From Spirochaetales bacterium (GTDB lineage Bacteria > Spirochaetota > Spirochaetia > SZUA-6 > JAFGRV01): a stretch of 36,825 bases of DNA. The position numbers were made by a program, and so were the translations under genes. Positions within the stretch are counted from its first letter, which is position 1. Every line of letters begins with the position of its first letter. Of this stretch, positions 1 through 8,707 are shown piece after piece. The DNA lies in the NCBI GenBank assembly GCA_016928415.1, contig JAFGKU010000040.1, positions 1 through 36,825 of the forward strand, in the 5' to 3' direction. Under the pieces are notes generated by a model. It saw only the letters and a program-made list of their open reading frames with translations. It did not search any database and was not told the origin of the DNA.

Positions 1-56
1 CGCGGCCGAATACAGACAGATTGATGCTGGGTGGGAGAGTAGGTCGTTGCCAGGTA
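1..56 (+). rRNA. rrf: 5S ribosomal RNA, 3' end (partial)
   Basis: The first bases read like the 3' part of a bacterial 5S rRNA. The stretch GGGAGAGTAGGTCGTTGCC followed by AGG is the usual ending that pairs with the 5' strand of helix I. The 5' half lies outside the window, so helix I cannot be tested here. The end at about 54-56 is an estimate. This implies that an rrn operon lies just upstream. Confidence 0.75.
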
Positions 57-66
57 TTTTTTTTTA
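54..66 (+). terminator. Probable rRNA operon terminator T-run
   Basis: Nine consecutive T residues (57-65) directly follow the 5S 3' end. The closing helix of the 5S rRNA, whose other strand lies outside the window, could act as the terminator stem. No separate hairpin is visible inside the window, so this call depends on the 5S assignment. Confidence 0.5.
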
Positions 67-161
67 AAGACAAAAAAACCAATCCTTTTAATAAAAATGC
101 TGTTACTTGTTTAAATTCTGCTTTTATTCCTTTTTTTTATGTATCATAATTGATAGTATGA

Positions 162-830
162 GTGTTTGTGATGGATAGTGTTAAGGCTCTTGCGCAAAAA
201 ATGGTTAAATTCCAGCTTGCAAGCCGCGGTATTTATGATTCAAAAGTCCTTGATGCCATGCTCAAGGTTCCGAGGCATCTTTTTATTCCAGGAAAAAACC
301 TTTCCAAAAACCTGGCTGATTGTTATGCAGATACACCATTATCCATAGGACATGGTCAGACAATATCACAGCCGTATATGGTTGCTTACATGACGGAACT
401 GCTGGAGCTGCGCGGTCATGAAAAAATCCTGGAAATAGGGACAGGAAGCGGCTACCAGACGGCAGTTCTGGCCGAATTGTGCCGGAAGGTTATCACTATT
501 GAAAGGATAAAAGATTTATCCGGTCGCGCTCAAAAAGTTCTGGATGACCTGAATTACAAAAATATTATTTTTATTGTTGCCGACGGTACTTCCGGTTATG
601 AGCGGGAAGCGCTTTATGACGCTATTTTAGTGACGGCCGCTGCCCCCTCCGTGCCGGTAATGCTTAAAAAACAGCTTGCTGATAACGGAAAATTAATAAT
701 TCCGGTAGGGGATATCTCCACTTACCAGGAATTATATGTAATAAAGCGTGAAGGGAATACCTTTTCAACTCAAAAAAGCATCGGTTGCCGGTTCGTTCCA
801 TTAATTGGAAAAAACGGATACAAGTATTGA
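162..830 (+). CDS. pcm: Protein-L-isoaspartate O-methyltransferase
   Basis: This enzyme uses S-adenosylmethionine to methylate L-isoaspartyl residues in damaged proteins, which starts their repair in the cytoplasm. The sequence has the family hallmark TISQPYMVAYMTELL and, just after it, the SAM-binding motif EIGTGSGYQTAVL. The N-terminal part with VPRHLFIPG is also typical. At 222 residues the length is normal. The start is uncertain: GTG at 162, GTG at 168 and ATG at 171 are all in frame within nine bases, and none has a clear ribosome binding site. It is the first gene after the rRNA operon, and I saw no strong promoter in the AT-rich 66-161 stretch. The function is well supported; the exact start is not. 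Confidence 0.93.
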   Translation: MFVMDSVKALAQKMVKFQLASRGIYDSKVLDAMLKVPRHLFIPGKNLSKNLADCYADTPLSIGHGQTISQPYMVAYMTELLELRGHEKILEIGTGSGYQTAVLAELCRKVITIERIKDLSGRAQKVLDDLNYKNIIFIVADGTSGYEREALYDAILVTAAAPSVPVMLKKQLADNGKLIIPVGDISTYQELYVIKREGNTFSTQKSIGCRFVPLIGKNGYKY

Positions 831-934
831 ATTTATTGTTATTTTAGGCTTGCTATTGAAAATGATTTTAATTATGATAAATGTTGATGGGGCAAGGCAC
901 CTCTAAAAACCACCTTTGGAGCGAGGGGTAGAAA

Positions 935-1414
935 ATGCAGGATATTGAAACCAGAATCCAGTTAGTTACTTTCCAGCTGGGTAAGGAAACTTACGGCATG
1001 GATATAATGGATGTGAAAGAAATCGTCAGCATACGCCCCATCCGTTCCATTCCGAATGCCCCTTCATTTATAGCCGGTATTTTAAATCTTCGTAACATGA
1101 TTTTCCCTATAATCGATCTTCATAAGCGTTTCCAGATCGAGAAAGCCGCGCTCTCGGAAGACGAAGAACTATTAAGCGGTTTCGTGATAATTAACATCAA
1201 TAATACACAGATTGGAATTATTATAGATAAAGTATGCAGGGTTGTGAGTATCGATGAGCGCTCCATCCAGCCTCCGCCCAAGATGATCAGCGGCATAGGC
1301 GCTGAGTACATTAAAGGGGTTGTGAATAACGAAGGAGAATATCTCATTATCTTGAACATAGAGAAGCTCTTCAATCCGGTTGAATTACACCAAATTGGAA
1401 AGGTAAGCAAATAA
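935..1414 (+). CDS. cheW: Chemotaxis coupling protein CheW
   Basis: CheW links chemoreceptors to the histidine kinase CheA at the inner face of the membrane. The 159-residue protein is one complete CheW domain. It has the typical beginning (VTFQLGKETYGMDIMDVKEIV), the central FIAGILNLRNMIFPIIDL and the later IGIIIDKVCRVV. The ATG at 935 follows a GAGCGAGGGG-like ribosome binding site. No cheA or receptor gene lies beside it, so it probably serves a chemosensory array encoded elsewhere. The next gene starts 10 bases after its stop, so the two are probably cotranscribed. The 104-base gap before it shows no convincing promoter. Confidence 0.93.
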   Translation: MQDIETRIQLVTFQLGKETYGMDIMDVKEIVSIRPIRSIPNAPSFIAGILNLRNMIFPIIDLHKRFQIEKAALSEDEELLSGFVIININNTQIGIIIDKVCRVVSIDERSIQPPPKMISGIGAEYIKGVVNNEGEYLIILNIEKLFNPVELHQIGKVSK

Positions 1415-1424
1415 GCACGACAGT

Positions 1425-2450
1425 ATGAGTATTCCCGTTTTTAGGCCGACCATTAAGCGCAATGACATGGGCAATGTGTTGACATGCATGATCTCCGATG
1501 TTATAGGACAGGGTCCATTATCCGATGAACTGGCGCATACAATGGCAAAATATCTTGAATTACATAACGGCATGGCCGTTTCGAATTATTTCAATGCGCT
1601 CGCTTTGGTCATTGACCTGATGGAACTGGAAAGGGGTGATAATGTCATCGTTTCTTCGCTTTCCCCCTCCATGTACCTTGACGTATTGAATGCCAGGGGC
1701 TTGAATCCCTTATTCGCTGATGTGGACCCTGACTCGGGTGCCCTGTTGCCAAATCAGGTTAATTCATTAACTGATAAAAATCCAAAACTTATTCTTCTTC
1801 ACTATACATTGGGAATTGTCCCCGACCTTGAACAGATAACGTCTTATGGGATTCCTTTAATCGAAGACCTTTCTCAGGCGGTAGGGGCTTCTTTTTTGGA
1901 AAAAAAATGCGGATGTTTCGGCGATTTTTCAGTTATGGCTACCAATCCCGAAAGTATTCTCACTACGGGTGGCGGGGCTCTCATACTTGCCCGTGATAAA
2001 AAAGCGTACGGCAAAATCCTCAAATTACGGGAGCGGACGCGGGATTGTTTTTATATGCCGGATTTAAATGCCTCCCTGGGACTGGCGCAGATAAAGGAAT
2101 TGGAAAGTTTTATCAACCATCGAAAGGAAATAGCCTCCACGTTCGCCAATGCCATCATGCGTTCACGCCATAAGACCATTATCCAGCAGGATGACAGGGG
2201 GGAGAATATATATTATACCTTCCCTGTCATTATCGATACCGGTATGAAGGAGGCAAGAAAATATGCCTTGAAGCGGGACGTAGACACATATCCCGCTTTC
2301 AATCATTCCATTGCGGCCTTATTGGATGAGGATGAGTCTTTGCCCAATGCCAGGAACCTCATGCTCCGGTGCCTTCTTTTCCCCTGCTACCCCATGCTGG
2401 GCAGGAAAAATATAGAATTGATTTCAAAGGTTTTATCCACGCTGCCCTGA
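1425..2450 (+). CDS. DegT/DnrJ/EryC1-family aminotransferase fold, PLP lysine missing
   Basis: This 341-residue protein has the layout of the sugar aminotransferase family. It has the N-terminal substrate region, the IED-x-x-Q pair at residues 147-151 that contacts the pyridine ring (D148, Q151), and the NPESILTTGGG segment at 174-184. In active members that segment reads like HPVKPITTGEGG, with a lysine holding pyridoxal phosphate. Here the aligned position is serine 177 and the following GEGG is also altered. The protein is therefore unlikely to be an ordinary transaminase. It could be a structural or regulatory homologue, or use the fold for another reaction. ColD-type dehydratases carry His at this site, not Ser. 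It follows cheW by 10 bases. Family membership is well supported; function is unknown. Confidence 0.8.
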   Translation: MSIPVFRPTIKRNDMGNVLTCMISDVIGQGPLSDELAHTMAKYLELHNGMAVSNYFNALALVIDLMELERGDNVIVSSLSPSMYLDVLNARGLNPLFADVDPDSGALLPNQVNSLTDKNPKLILLHYTLGIVPDLEQITSYGIPLIEDLSQAVGASFLEKKCGCFGDFSVMATNPESILTTGGGALILARDKKAYGKILKLRERTRDCFYMPDLNASLGLAQIKELESFINHRKEIASTFANAIMRSRHKTIIQQDDRGENIYYTFPVIIDTGMKEARKYALKRDVDTYPAFNHSIAALLDEDESLPNARNLMLRCLLFPCYPMLGRKNIELISKVLSTLP

Positions 2451-2471
2451 TTTTTGTTTTATTTATGGAAC

Positions 2472-2500
2472 TTTACAAAAAACAAAATTAAAGCTATTCT
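2472..2500 (+). promoter_or_regulatory. Sigma-70-like promoter before nadK
   Basis: TTTACA (2472-2477) and TATTCT (2495-2500) are separated by 17 bases. Transcription would begin near 2506-2508, only a few bases before the nadK ATG at 2510, so the mRNA could be almost leaderless. A 9-bp AT-rich inverted repeat (2452-2460 with 2479-2487) overlaps the site but may be chance. Confidence 0.5.
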
Positions 2501-2509
2501 AATGGCTGA

Positions 2510-3358
2510 ATGGAAATTAAAAATATTTTAGTCATTCCCAACATGTTCAAGCCCGATGCGAAAAAAGTCCTCAAGGAAATTGAGCAATATTTCAAATCCC
2601 GAAAAATAGCCGTTCATGTTTATTCATACGGTAAAAAGGGTCCCCTGCCTGATTTGAAAAAAATGGACCTGGCCCTTTGCCTGGGAGGTGACGGGACGCT
2701 CCTTTTTACCGCCCGCATGCTTTTACAAAAACAAATTCCCATTATGGGCATTAATCTGGGAGATTTCGGGTTTGTTACGGAGATCTCTCAAAATGAATGG
2801 AAACAGGCCTACGAAAAATATATCTCCGGAAATTTAAGTTTAAGCCGCCGGATCATGATCGAGGCGGCAGTAGAAAGAAACGGAAAAACCCTGTTTAAGG
2901 GGCAGGGATTGAACGAAATAGTTATCGGCTCATGCGGAATTTCGCGGTTGGTCAAACTTCAAATTTTCCTTTCGGATACTTTTATCGGCCATTACAGGGC
3001 TGACGGTGTCATTCTTGCAACACCGACCGGTTCAACGGCCTATTCCATGGCCGCAGAAGGTCCCATCCTTCACCCTGAAATGGAAGCCATTATTTTGAAT
3101 CCCATTTGTCCATTTACCCTTTCCAATCGTCCGATCGTTATGCACGGATCGGAAAACATCAGGGTTCTTGTCGAGCGGGAACAGAGGACCGACCTTCTCT
3201 TGACAATTGACGGGCAGGAAACGTTTGATCTTAAAGCTGAAGATATTCTCTACATTAAAAAATCGCCGATAAAAAGCCTGATCATTAATTCGGACAGAAG
3301 AAATTTCTATGAAGTATTGAGATCCAAATTGAACTGGTCTGGAGGCCCCAATGCTTGA
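2510..3358 (+). CDS. nadK: NAD kinase
   Basis: NAD kinase phosphorylates NAD to NADP and is the only route to NADP in most bacteria. The diagnostic GGDGT motif is at residues 59-63 and is followed by GINLGDFGFVTE. Further on are GLNEIVI, the loop RADGVILATPTGSTAYSMAAEG, and the C-terminal region with NRPIV. The 282-residue length is usual. The ATG at 2510 has no Shine-Dalgarno sequence but lies just after a promoter-like pair of hexamers, which fits a leaderless start. Its end overlaps recN by 8 bases. The nadK-recN neighbourhood is common in bacteria, which supports both calls. Confidence 0.96.
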   Translation: MEIKNILVIPNMFKPDAKKVLKEIEQYFKSRKIAVHVYSYGKKGPLPDLKKMDLALCLGGDGTLLFTARMLLQKQIPIMGINLGDFGFVTEISQNEWKQAYEKYISGNLSLSRRIMIEAAVERNGKTLFKGQGLNEIVIGSCGISRLVKLQIFLSDTFIGHYRADGVILATPTGSTAYSMAAEGPILHPEMEAIILNPICPFTLSNRPIVMHGSENIRVLVEREQRTDLLLTIDGQETFDLKAEDILYIKKSPIKSLIINSDRRNFYEVLRSKLNWSGGPNA

Positions 3359-5048
3359 AGAGTTGATTATCCATAATTATGCTCTCATAGACAGGGTAAA
3401 TGTAAAATTCACAAAAGGATTTAATGTGCTCACCGGTGAAACCGGGGCGGGCAAATCCATTCTTATCGGTGCTTTGGGATTACTCCTCGGTAAAAAAGCG
3501 GATAAAACTTCCATTCGGAGCGGTTCGGAAGAAGCGATGATATCAGGAATTATCGACCTTACCGGCAACGAAGAAGCCGTAAAATGGCTGGATGCCCATA
3601 ATATAAGGTATGAAGACAATGCCGTTATCCTGAGGCGTGTGGTAAAACAAAGCGGCCGGGATTCCATAAGTATCCATTCCACCCCCGTATCCAGGGCTGA
3701 TTTGACGGAATTCTCTTCCTGTGTATTCGACATGCATGGCCAGCATGATAATCAATCATTGCTTTTTACAGAGAACCATAGAAAACTGCTCGATAGATTC
3801 GGAAATACGGAAAATGATGCTTTCCGGTTTTTTAACCTGTTCAGGGAATTAACGCAGCAGAGGGACAGGTATAACAAGCTTTTAAATTCGGAAAAGGAGA
3901 GAGCACGGGAGATAAGCCTGCTTGAATTTGCCATAAAAGAAATTGATGAAGCGAATATGAAGGCGGGCGAACTGGAAAAAATAGAAAACGAGCAGAAAAT
4001 TCTCGCCAATCATGAGAAATTATATACATTGATTGACGCGGTATATTCCGATGCCTCCGGCAGTTCCCACAGCGTCCTGACAAACATGCGCAGGGTTAAA
4101 GAAGCCATGGAACAGATTGTGCAGATAGACAAGAGTTTATCCAATTTGAACACACAATTGCAGGATTCTTTCTACGAGATGGAGGATTTCGTTGAAAGTA
4201 TCCGTCATTACCGGTCGAGTATTGATTATGACCCTGACCGCCTTGATGTATGCGATTCAAGAATAGCAAAAATCCGCTCTCTTTTCAAGAAATACGGAAA
4301 CAGCGAGGAGGAGGTCCTGTCATACAGGGATACGTGTGAAAAGGAACTGGAGAGTATCCAGAACTGGGATGTGGAAAAACAAAGCCTGCGTCAGAAAATC
4401 AGTGAACTGGAAGGTGAAATCAGGAACCTGGCGTCGTCACTGTCAAAATCGAGAAAATCAGCGGCCCTGCAGCTCCAGGAAAAAGTGGAAACCGAGTTAA
4501 AGCAGCTTGGAATGCCCAAGGTCAAGTTCCAGGTCCAGGTGGCTCTGAAATTGAATGAAAAAAAACAACCGGTATACACTCCCTACGGTATTGATCAGAT
4601 AGAATTTCTCATCTCTCCCAATCTGGGGGAACCGTATAAAAATTTGAACAAGATCGTTTCCGGGGGAGAAATGTCCAGGATTATGCTCGCCTTGAAAAGC
4701 GTCCTTTCGGAGGCAGACCAGACGATGAGCCTGATTTTCGATGAAATAGATGCCGGAATAGGGGGTGAAATAGCTATTTCGGTAGGCGAAAAATTAAAGG
4801 AACTGTCCAGGTTAAAACAAATTCTTTGTATAACACATCTTGCAACAATAGCCGTACGCGCCGATAATCATGTTAAGGTGGAGAAAATCATCACCGATAA
4901 TAGAACATTGACTCGTGTTAAATCGATCAAGGGGCATATAGTGGAAACAGAAATTTCCCGAATGCTTTCCGGGGATAAAAAAGATGAAGTCTCATTAAAA
5001 CACGCGAGGGAGCTTATAAAAAAATACGGCATTTCAGGGGTAAAGTGA
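3351..5048 (+). CDS. recN: DNA repair ATPase RecN
   Basis: RecN is an SMC-like ATPase that acts early in double-strand break repair. The Walker A motif GETGAGKS is at residues 29-36. The long middle part is rich in charged heptads, as expected for the coiled-coil arms. Near the C-terminus are the signature motif VSGGEMSRIMLALK and the Walker B segment LIFDEIDAGIGG, followed by CITHLATIA. At 565 residues it is full length. The ATG at 3351 overlaps the end of nadK and is preceded by the purine-rich GGAGGCCCC inside nadK, which suggests translational coupling. Confidence 0.96.
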   Translation: MLEELIIHNYALIDRVNVKFTKGFNVLTGETGAGKSILIGALGLLLGKKADKTSIRSGSEEAMISGIIDLTGNEEAVKWLDAHNIRYEDNAVILRRVVKQSGRDSISIHSTPVSRADLTEFSSCVFDMHGQHDNQSLLFTENHRKLLDRFGNTENDAFRFFNLFRELTQQRDRYNKLLNSEKERAREISLLEFAIKEIDEANMKAGELEKIENEQKILANHEKLYTLIDAVYSDASGSSHSVLTNMRRVKEAMEQIVQIDKSLSNLNTQLQDSFYEMEDFVESIRHYRSSIDYDPDRLDVCDSRIAKIRSLFKKYGNSEEEVLSYRDTCEKELESIQNWDVEKQSLRQKISELEGEIRNLASSLSKSRKSAALQLQEKVETELKQLGMPKVKFQVQVALKLNEKKQPVYTPYGIDQIEFLISPNLGEPYKNLNKIVSGGEMSRIMLALKSVLSEADQTMSLIFDEIDAGIGGEIAISVGEKLKELSRLKQILCITHLATIAVRADNHVKVEKIITDNRTLTRVKSIKGHIVETEISRMLSGDKKDEVSLKHARELIKKYGISGVK

Positions 5049-5049
5049 A

Positions 5050-5859
5050 ATGGGTAAGGTAAGTGAAGAAGCCAGACGCCGGTTTGTAGCAAAAAGCAAG
5101 GAATATAAGCAAAAAATAGGCAGCATCAGTGAAAAAATAAAGAAATCCGGTATAACTTTTAAAAAAAGCGATCTCACGGTTAATTACAAAAGGCTTGAGT
5201 TGGCGGATGATGAGCTTAATCTGGTTTCCTATCAGGTTTTATTGAATACACTTTCAATTTCCCTTCTTGGGGTTAAAAATGAAAGCTATTTGAATGAAGG
5301 CCGAAAAGGTCTTTACCGTGCCATTATTTTACTGGAGGATACGGTCAGTGATTATATAGATGTTCCTTTTTCGGAATACGAAGAAAGGCTGGTCAGTATC
5401 GCTCAATATGATGACGTCAAGCGATATTACCTCGTCAGAAAATTGGGATATTCCCTTCAAACCGTGGAAGACGCCTACGGCACCAACTCAAAATGGAAAT
5501 GGTCGTTTGTGGAGCTGCAGGGGCGTTATGCCACCATATGCAAGAATTTGATCGACTTGAAGTCCATAGTCAGGAACCTTGATCCACGGGTTGAAGGGTA
5601 CAATGAGAGGTTTTCCTACCTTGAGTTAACCAAAAAACTCCTTCAGAAAGCGGCCGATAAATACAGGGAAAAATATGAGCTGTCTACCAGAAGGCTTGAC
5701 GATATGCAGCTGGCCATCAATTATCTCTCTGCCCTGAAGCGATTGCTGATGGTCTTGAATCAGAAAGAAAATATTGATGTTATCAAAAAGAAAATCGATG
5801 TCTGGAGCCTGAAAATGGAAACGGATCAAAAGAAAAAAGAAGGAAATAAACCTTCCTGA
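5050..5859 (+). CDS. Hypothetical helical protein
   Basis: I do not recognise this 269-residue protein. It appears almost entirely helical and is rich in Lys, Glu and Leu. It has a basic N-terminus (residues 1-40) and a lysine-rich tail ending in KKKEGNKPS. It has no signal peptide or membrane segment, so it is probably cytoplasmic. Long amphipathic stretches around residues 180-255 could form coiled coil. The ATG at 5050 lies one base after the recN stop, and the following gene begins 25 bases downstream, so it belongs to the same transcription unit. A link to RecN is possible from position only. Confidence 0.75.
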   Translation: MGKVSEEARRRFVAKSKEYKQKIGSISEKIKKSGITFKKSDLTVNYKRLELADDELNLVSYQVLLNTLSISLLGVKNESYLNEGRKGLYRAIILLEDTVSDYIDVPFSEYEERLVSIAQYDDVKRYYLVRKLGYSLQTVEDAYGTNSKWKWSFVELQGRYATICKNLIDLKSIVRNLDPRVEGYNERFSYLELTKKLLQKAADKYREKYELSTRRLDDMQLAINYLSALKRLLMVLNQKENIDVIKKKIDVWSLKMETDQKKKEGNKPS

Positions 5860-5884
5860 CATAATAACCCGTAAAGGAGATTCT

Positions 5885-6961
5885 TTGCGAAAAAAAATTA
5901 AAGGTTCCCTCCTCTATTCAGTTATATTTGTTTTTTTATTATATGTTTTCTTTTCCATCCCTACCGGGCGAGAAACGCGTTTAAAACCGGTCTGGATCAG
6001 GAATTTATCCGATACGCAGGTTAATTCCAAGCTGGATGAAAAGGCCTGTTATGGATTTTCCCTGGGTGATGCATTCGGGTATGTGGATTTAAAGGGTAAT
6101 TTCCTTTACAAAAGCAATATATATTACAATCTCGCCCTGGCGGAAAGTGCCTTTATCAATTTCTCGAGTGTTCAGGAAGCCAACCAGAGTCTTGTCTGCT
6201 ACAAACCGAACGGCGACTTTAAATCGAGTTTCCCCGTCTCCGGCTACCCCGTGTTCAACAGGTATGGCGACAGGTTGTTTCTCATCAAGCTGGACGGTTC
6301 CGGGATTAAAGAAATAGACCAGGACGGAAATGAGGCATGGAGTCAGGAATTTGCTTCCGTAATAACCACTTTCGCCGCTTCCAGGGATAATTCTGTTGTC
6401 GGTTTATTGAACGGAACCCTCAGGTATTATAATAAAACCGGCAAATGCCTCTATAAACTTGATCCGGAGGGAAGCCGTATTCCGGTAATACTAGGCTCCG
6501 CCATTAGCAATCTTGGTGACAAGTTTGGCTGTGTGTTCGGCATTGATCCGCAGCAGCTCGTATTTGTATCAAGGTCGGCAAATGATTTCAACAAACCTGT
6601 TTATTCTGATCTGGATACAGATTTTAGACGGGAAGTCATGATAAAATTTTCAGAGAATGGTATTTTCCTTTATATCGAAGGAAAAGAAAGCCTGAAAGTG
6701 ATGGATACGGCAGGCGGCGCTGTATATTCCATTCCTTTTGCAGGACACCTGCTGGATATTTCTCCGGGATTGGATAACAGTTATGTTTTTGTATCCTCGA
6801 AGCATGGTCCAAGAACACAAATCAAGCTTGTCAAACCGCCTTTCTATACGATAATTACGGAATCCTATGAAAGCACGTCCGATTTTATCAAGCAATTGGA
6901 CGGCCATTTGCTTTTGGGAATGGATGGTTCTCTTTTGCTTTTCAATATCGAGGAGGTATAG
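5885..6961 (+). CDS. Membrane-anchored beta-propeller-like protein
   Basis: The 358-residue protein begins with a basic stretch and one hydrophobic helix (about residues 9-25). The rest is probably outside the cytoplasmic membrane. That part is beta-rich, with recurring strand and turn patterns such as LRYYNKTGKCLYKLD and IKEIDQDGNEAWSQEF. These resemble WD40 or PQQ-type propeller blades, but I cannot count blades securely. The start is TTG at 5885 with the ribosome binding site AAAGGAG about 5 bases upstream. The next gene, for a LytM-fold protein, starts right after its stop. The two products may therefore act together at the envelope, which is an inference from position. Confidence 0.7.
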   Translation: MRKKIKGSLLYSVIFVFLLYVFFSIPTGRETRLKPVWIRNLSDTQVNSKLDEKACYGFSLGDAFGYVDLKGNFLYKSNIYYNLALAESAFINFSSVQEANQSLVCYKPNGDFKSSFPVSGYPVFNRYGDRLFLIKLDGSGIKEIDQDGNEAWSQEFASVITTFAASRDNSVVGLLNGTLRYYNKTGKCLYKLDPEGSRIPVILGSAISNLGDKFGCVFGIDPQQLVFVSRSANDFNKPVYSDLDTDFRREVMIKFSENGIFLYIEGKESLKVMDTAGGAVYSIPFAGHLLDISPGLDNSYVFVSSKHGPRTQIKLVKPPFYTIITESYESTSDFIKQLDGHLLLGMDGSLLLFNIEEV

Positions 6962-7828
6962 GTGAAATTCCGCCGTCTGGTTATCCTTCTGTTATTCACT
7001 CTCGCCGGATTGGGATACGCGTTCGACTGGCCCCTGAAAAATCATAATATACTGGCAACCTTCGGCCAGAATATGGGTGACAGGTGCCTGCAGGGACTGT
7101 TACTGATGGGCGGCAACCAGGACGTTTTTCCGGTGGCCGAGGGAGAAGTGATTTTCTATTACGAGAATAAAAGCCAGTATTCTTCCGTACCGAGAGGTCT
7201 GGGAAGTTTCGTTGCACTACAGCATGAAGGAGACGTTCAGTCCATCTACGGGCATTTAAAACCAGGGTCCGTTACCAGTTCCAAAACATTGGGTACGAAT
7301 GACATTCTTGGTAAAACCGGAGATTCCGGGGCGACACCTGGAGAAAGCCTTTATATTTCCTTTATTAACATCGAAGAAAATGAAATCCTGAATCCCATTA
7401 AACACCTTATACCTTTTTTCATAGATACAAAAACTCCCGTGGTTGAAGACATACTGATTAAAACCGACAATACCTTCACGACATTGGGGAACAAACAGAC
7501 TTTTAAGCCGGGTGAAACGAATTTATATGTTTCTGCTTATGATTTAAGGGAGGATATTGACAGGGTGTGGAAATTATGCCCCTACAAGATTTCCGTGGCT
7601 AGAAACGGGCAGGAAATTTATTCTTTCACCTTTGATGCCTTTTCGGAAAATTCGGGACGTCTTGCGCTTTCCCGTTCCAATCTTGCCTTTGGTAATATCT
7701 TTGCCGATGAATGGATTTTCAGGTTGGGAGACATAGAATTATATAAAGGAAGAAATCATATCCAGGTATTTGTCCAGGATTTTTCCGGTCATTTAGCTTC
7801 AAAGGAAACCTTTATCAATGCCGAATGA
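6962..7828 (+). CDS. Secreted LytM/M23-fold protein with degenerate active site
   Basis: The 288-residue protein has a signal peptide (about residues 1-20) followed by an M23 peptidase-like domain at about residues 30-150. The framework is recognisable: a PVAEGEVIFYYEN strand, the YGHLKPG loop at 96-102 and an ILGKTGDSG turn. All three zinc ligand positions look lost. The usual H-x-x-x-D is Q44...L48, and the usual P-H-L-H reads E-S-L-Y near 128-131. Only H98 of YGHL remains. It is therefore more like NlpD/EnvC-type regulators than a working endopeptidase. A further beta-rich domain follows (about 150-285). The start is GTG at 6962 after GAGGTATAG, with no gap to the previous gene, and the end overlaps the next gene by 11 bases. 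Confidence 0.75.
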   Translation: MKFRRLVILLLFTLAGLGYAFDWPLKNHNILATFGQNMGDRCLQGLLLMGGNQDVFPVAEGEVIFYYENKSQYSSVPRGLGSFVALQHEGDVQSIYGHLKPGSVTSSKTLGTNDILGKTGDSGATPGESLYISFINIEENEILNPIKHLIPFFIDTKTPVVEDILIKTDNTFTTLGNKQTFKPGETNLYVSAYDLREDIDRVWKLCPYKISVARNGQEIYSFTFDAFSENSGRLALSRSNLAFGNIFADEWIFRLGDIELYKGRNHIQVFVQDFSGHLASKETFINAE

Positions 7829-8672
7829 AGTTAAAACATATTCCAGTTCACCCGGAACGGAAACGAGTTATCCCATAGAATGTGATGTCTGCGGTTCCGA
7901 CAACACTTCCCCGTTTTTAACGGGAGAGCGTTTTGAATATGTCAAATGCCGGAAATGCGGCCTGGTTTACCAGAATCCTCAGCCCTCGTTAGATGATCTT
8001 CGGAAAAGGTATGCACGGGACTACTTTGAGTACGAGTTCGATAATGAGCGGAATTTTTTCAACCTCATGAAACTTGGACTTAAAGACTCAGGTTATGATC
8101 AATCTCCCGGCAACCTGCCGGGAGAGGGCCGGTTTCTTGATATCGGGTGTGCCACGGGCATGCTTTTGGAATACATGCGTGATAAGGGATGGTCCGTTCA
8201 GGGTGTCGACCTTTGCAGGGAATCGGCCGAATACGGAATGGAAAAGAGAAAGGTGCCTATCCATATCGGCACGCTTGAAAGCGCCGCGTTTCCCGGTAAT
8301 TATTTTTCCCTCATTCATTTCAGTCATTTAATCGAGCATGTCCCCAGGCCTTCCGCTTTTTTAAGGGAGGTAAAGCGAATACTGATTCCATCAGGAACGG
8401 CTATCATCACAACGCCCAATGTTGACGGTTTTCAGGCCAGGCTTTTCAGGGAAAAATGGCGGTCGGCCATCCCGGACCATCTTTACCTGTTTTCACAGTC
8501 CACGTTAGGCAGGCTGTTGCTTCGTGAAGGGTTTGTAATCGAAAAGACAGTCACATGGGGGGGTATGGCCAAAGGCACTGCTCCTTCGTTCATCAAGCGC
8601 CCTATGGATTACCTGGCTAAAAAAATCGGCTTCGGTGATGTCATGCTTTTCAAGGTTCATAAATCCACCTAG
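7818..8672 (+). CDS. Class I SAM-dependent methyltransferase with N-terminal zinc ribbon
   Basis: The protein (284 residues) starts with a four-cysteine zinc-binding module (C22-x-x-C25 and C44-x-x-C47, ending in CGLVYQNPQP). This is typical of the Methyltransf_23-type family that often acts on sugars or lipids. The SAM-binding motif FLDIGCATG is at about residues 106-114, followed by GVDLCRESAEYG. A FSLIHFSHLIEHVPRP segment is the usual motif after the second acidic strand. The substrate cannot be told from sequence. The ATG at 7818 overlaps the previous gene by 11 bases. A strong promoter follows immediately after its stop, so this is the likely end of the transcription unit. Confidence 0.85.
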   Translation: MPNEVKTYSSSPGTETSYPIECDVCGSDNTSPFLTGERFEYVKCRKCGLVYQNPQPSLDDLRKRYARDYFEYEFDNERNFFNLMKLGLKDSGYDQSPGNLPGEGRFLDIGCATGMLLEYMRDKGWSVQGVDLCRESAEYGMEKRKVPIHIGTLESAAFPGNYFSLIHFSHLIEHVPRPSAFLREVKRILIPSGTAIITTPNVDGFQARLFREKWRSAIPDHLYLFSQSTLGRLLLREGFVIEKTVTWGGMAKGTAPSFIKRPMDYLAKKIGFGDVMLFKVHKST

Positions 8673-8679
8673 TATATTA

Positions 8680-8707
8680 TTGACAAGTAATCTTCGAAAC
8701 ATATCAT
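8680..8707 (+). promoter_or_regulatory. Strong sigma-70-like promoter for the propeller/ankyrin unit
   Basis: A perfect TTGACA (8680-8685) lies 16 bases before TATCAT (8702-8707). Transcription would start near 8714. This is after an in-frame ATG at 8711 and before the ATG at 8750, and therefore supports 8750 as the true start of the following gene. Confidence 0.75.

Noticed and set aside
2452..2487. 9-bp inverted repeat TTTTGTTTT/AAAACAAAA as a terminator
   Set aside because: It consists almost only of A and T with an 18-base loop and no following T-run, so chance in AT-rich DNA is the simplest explanation.
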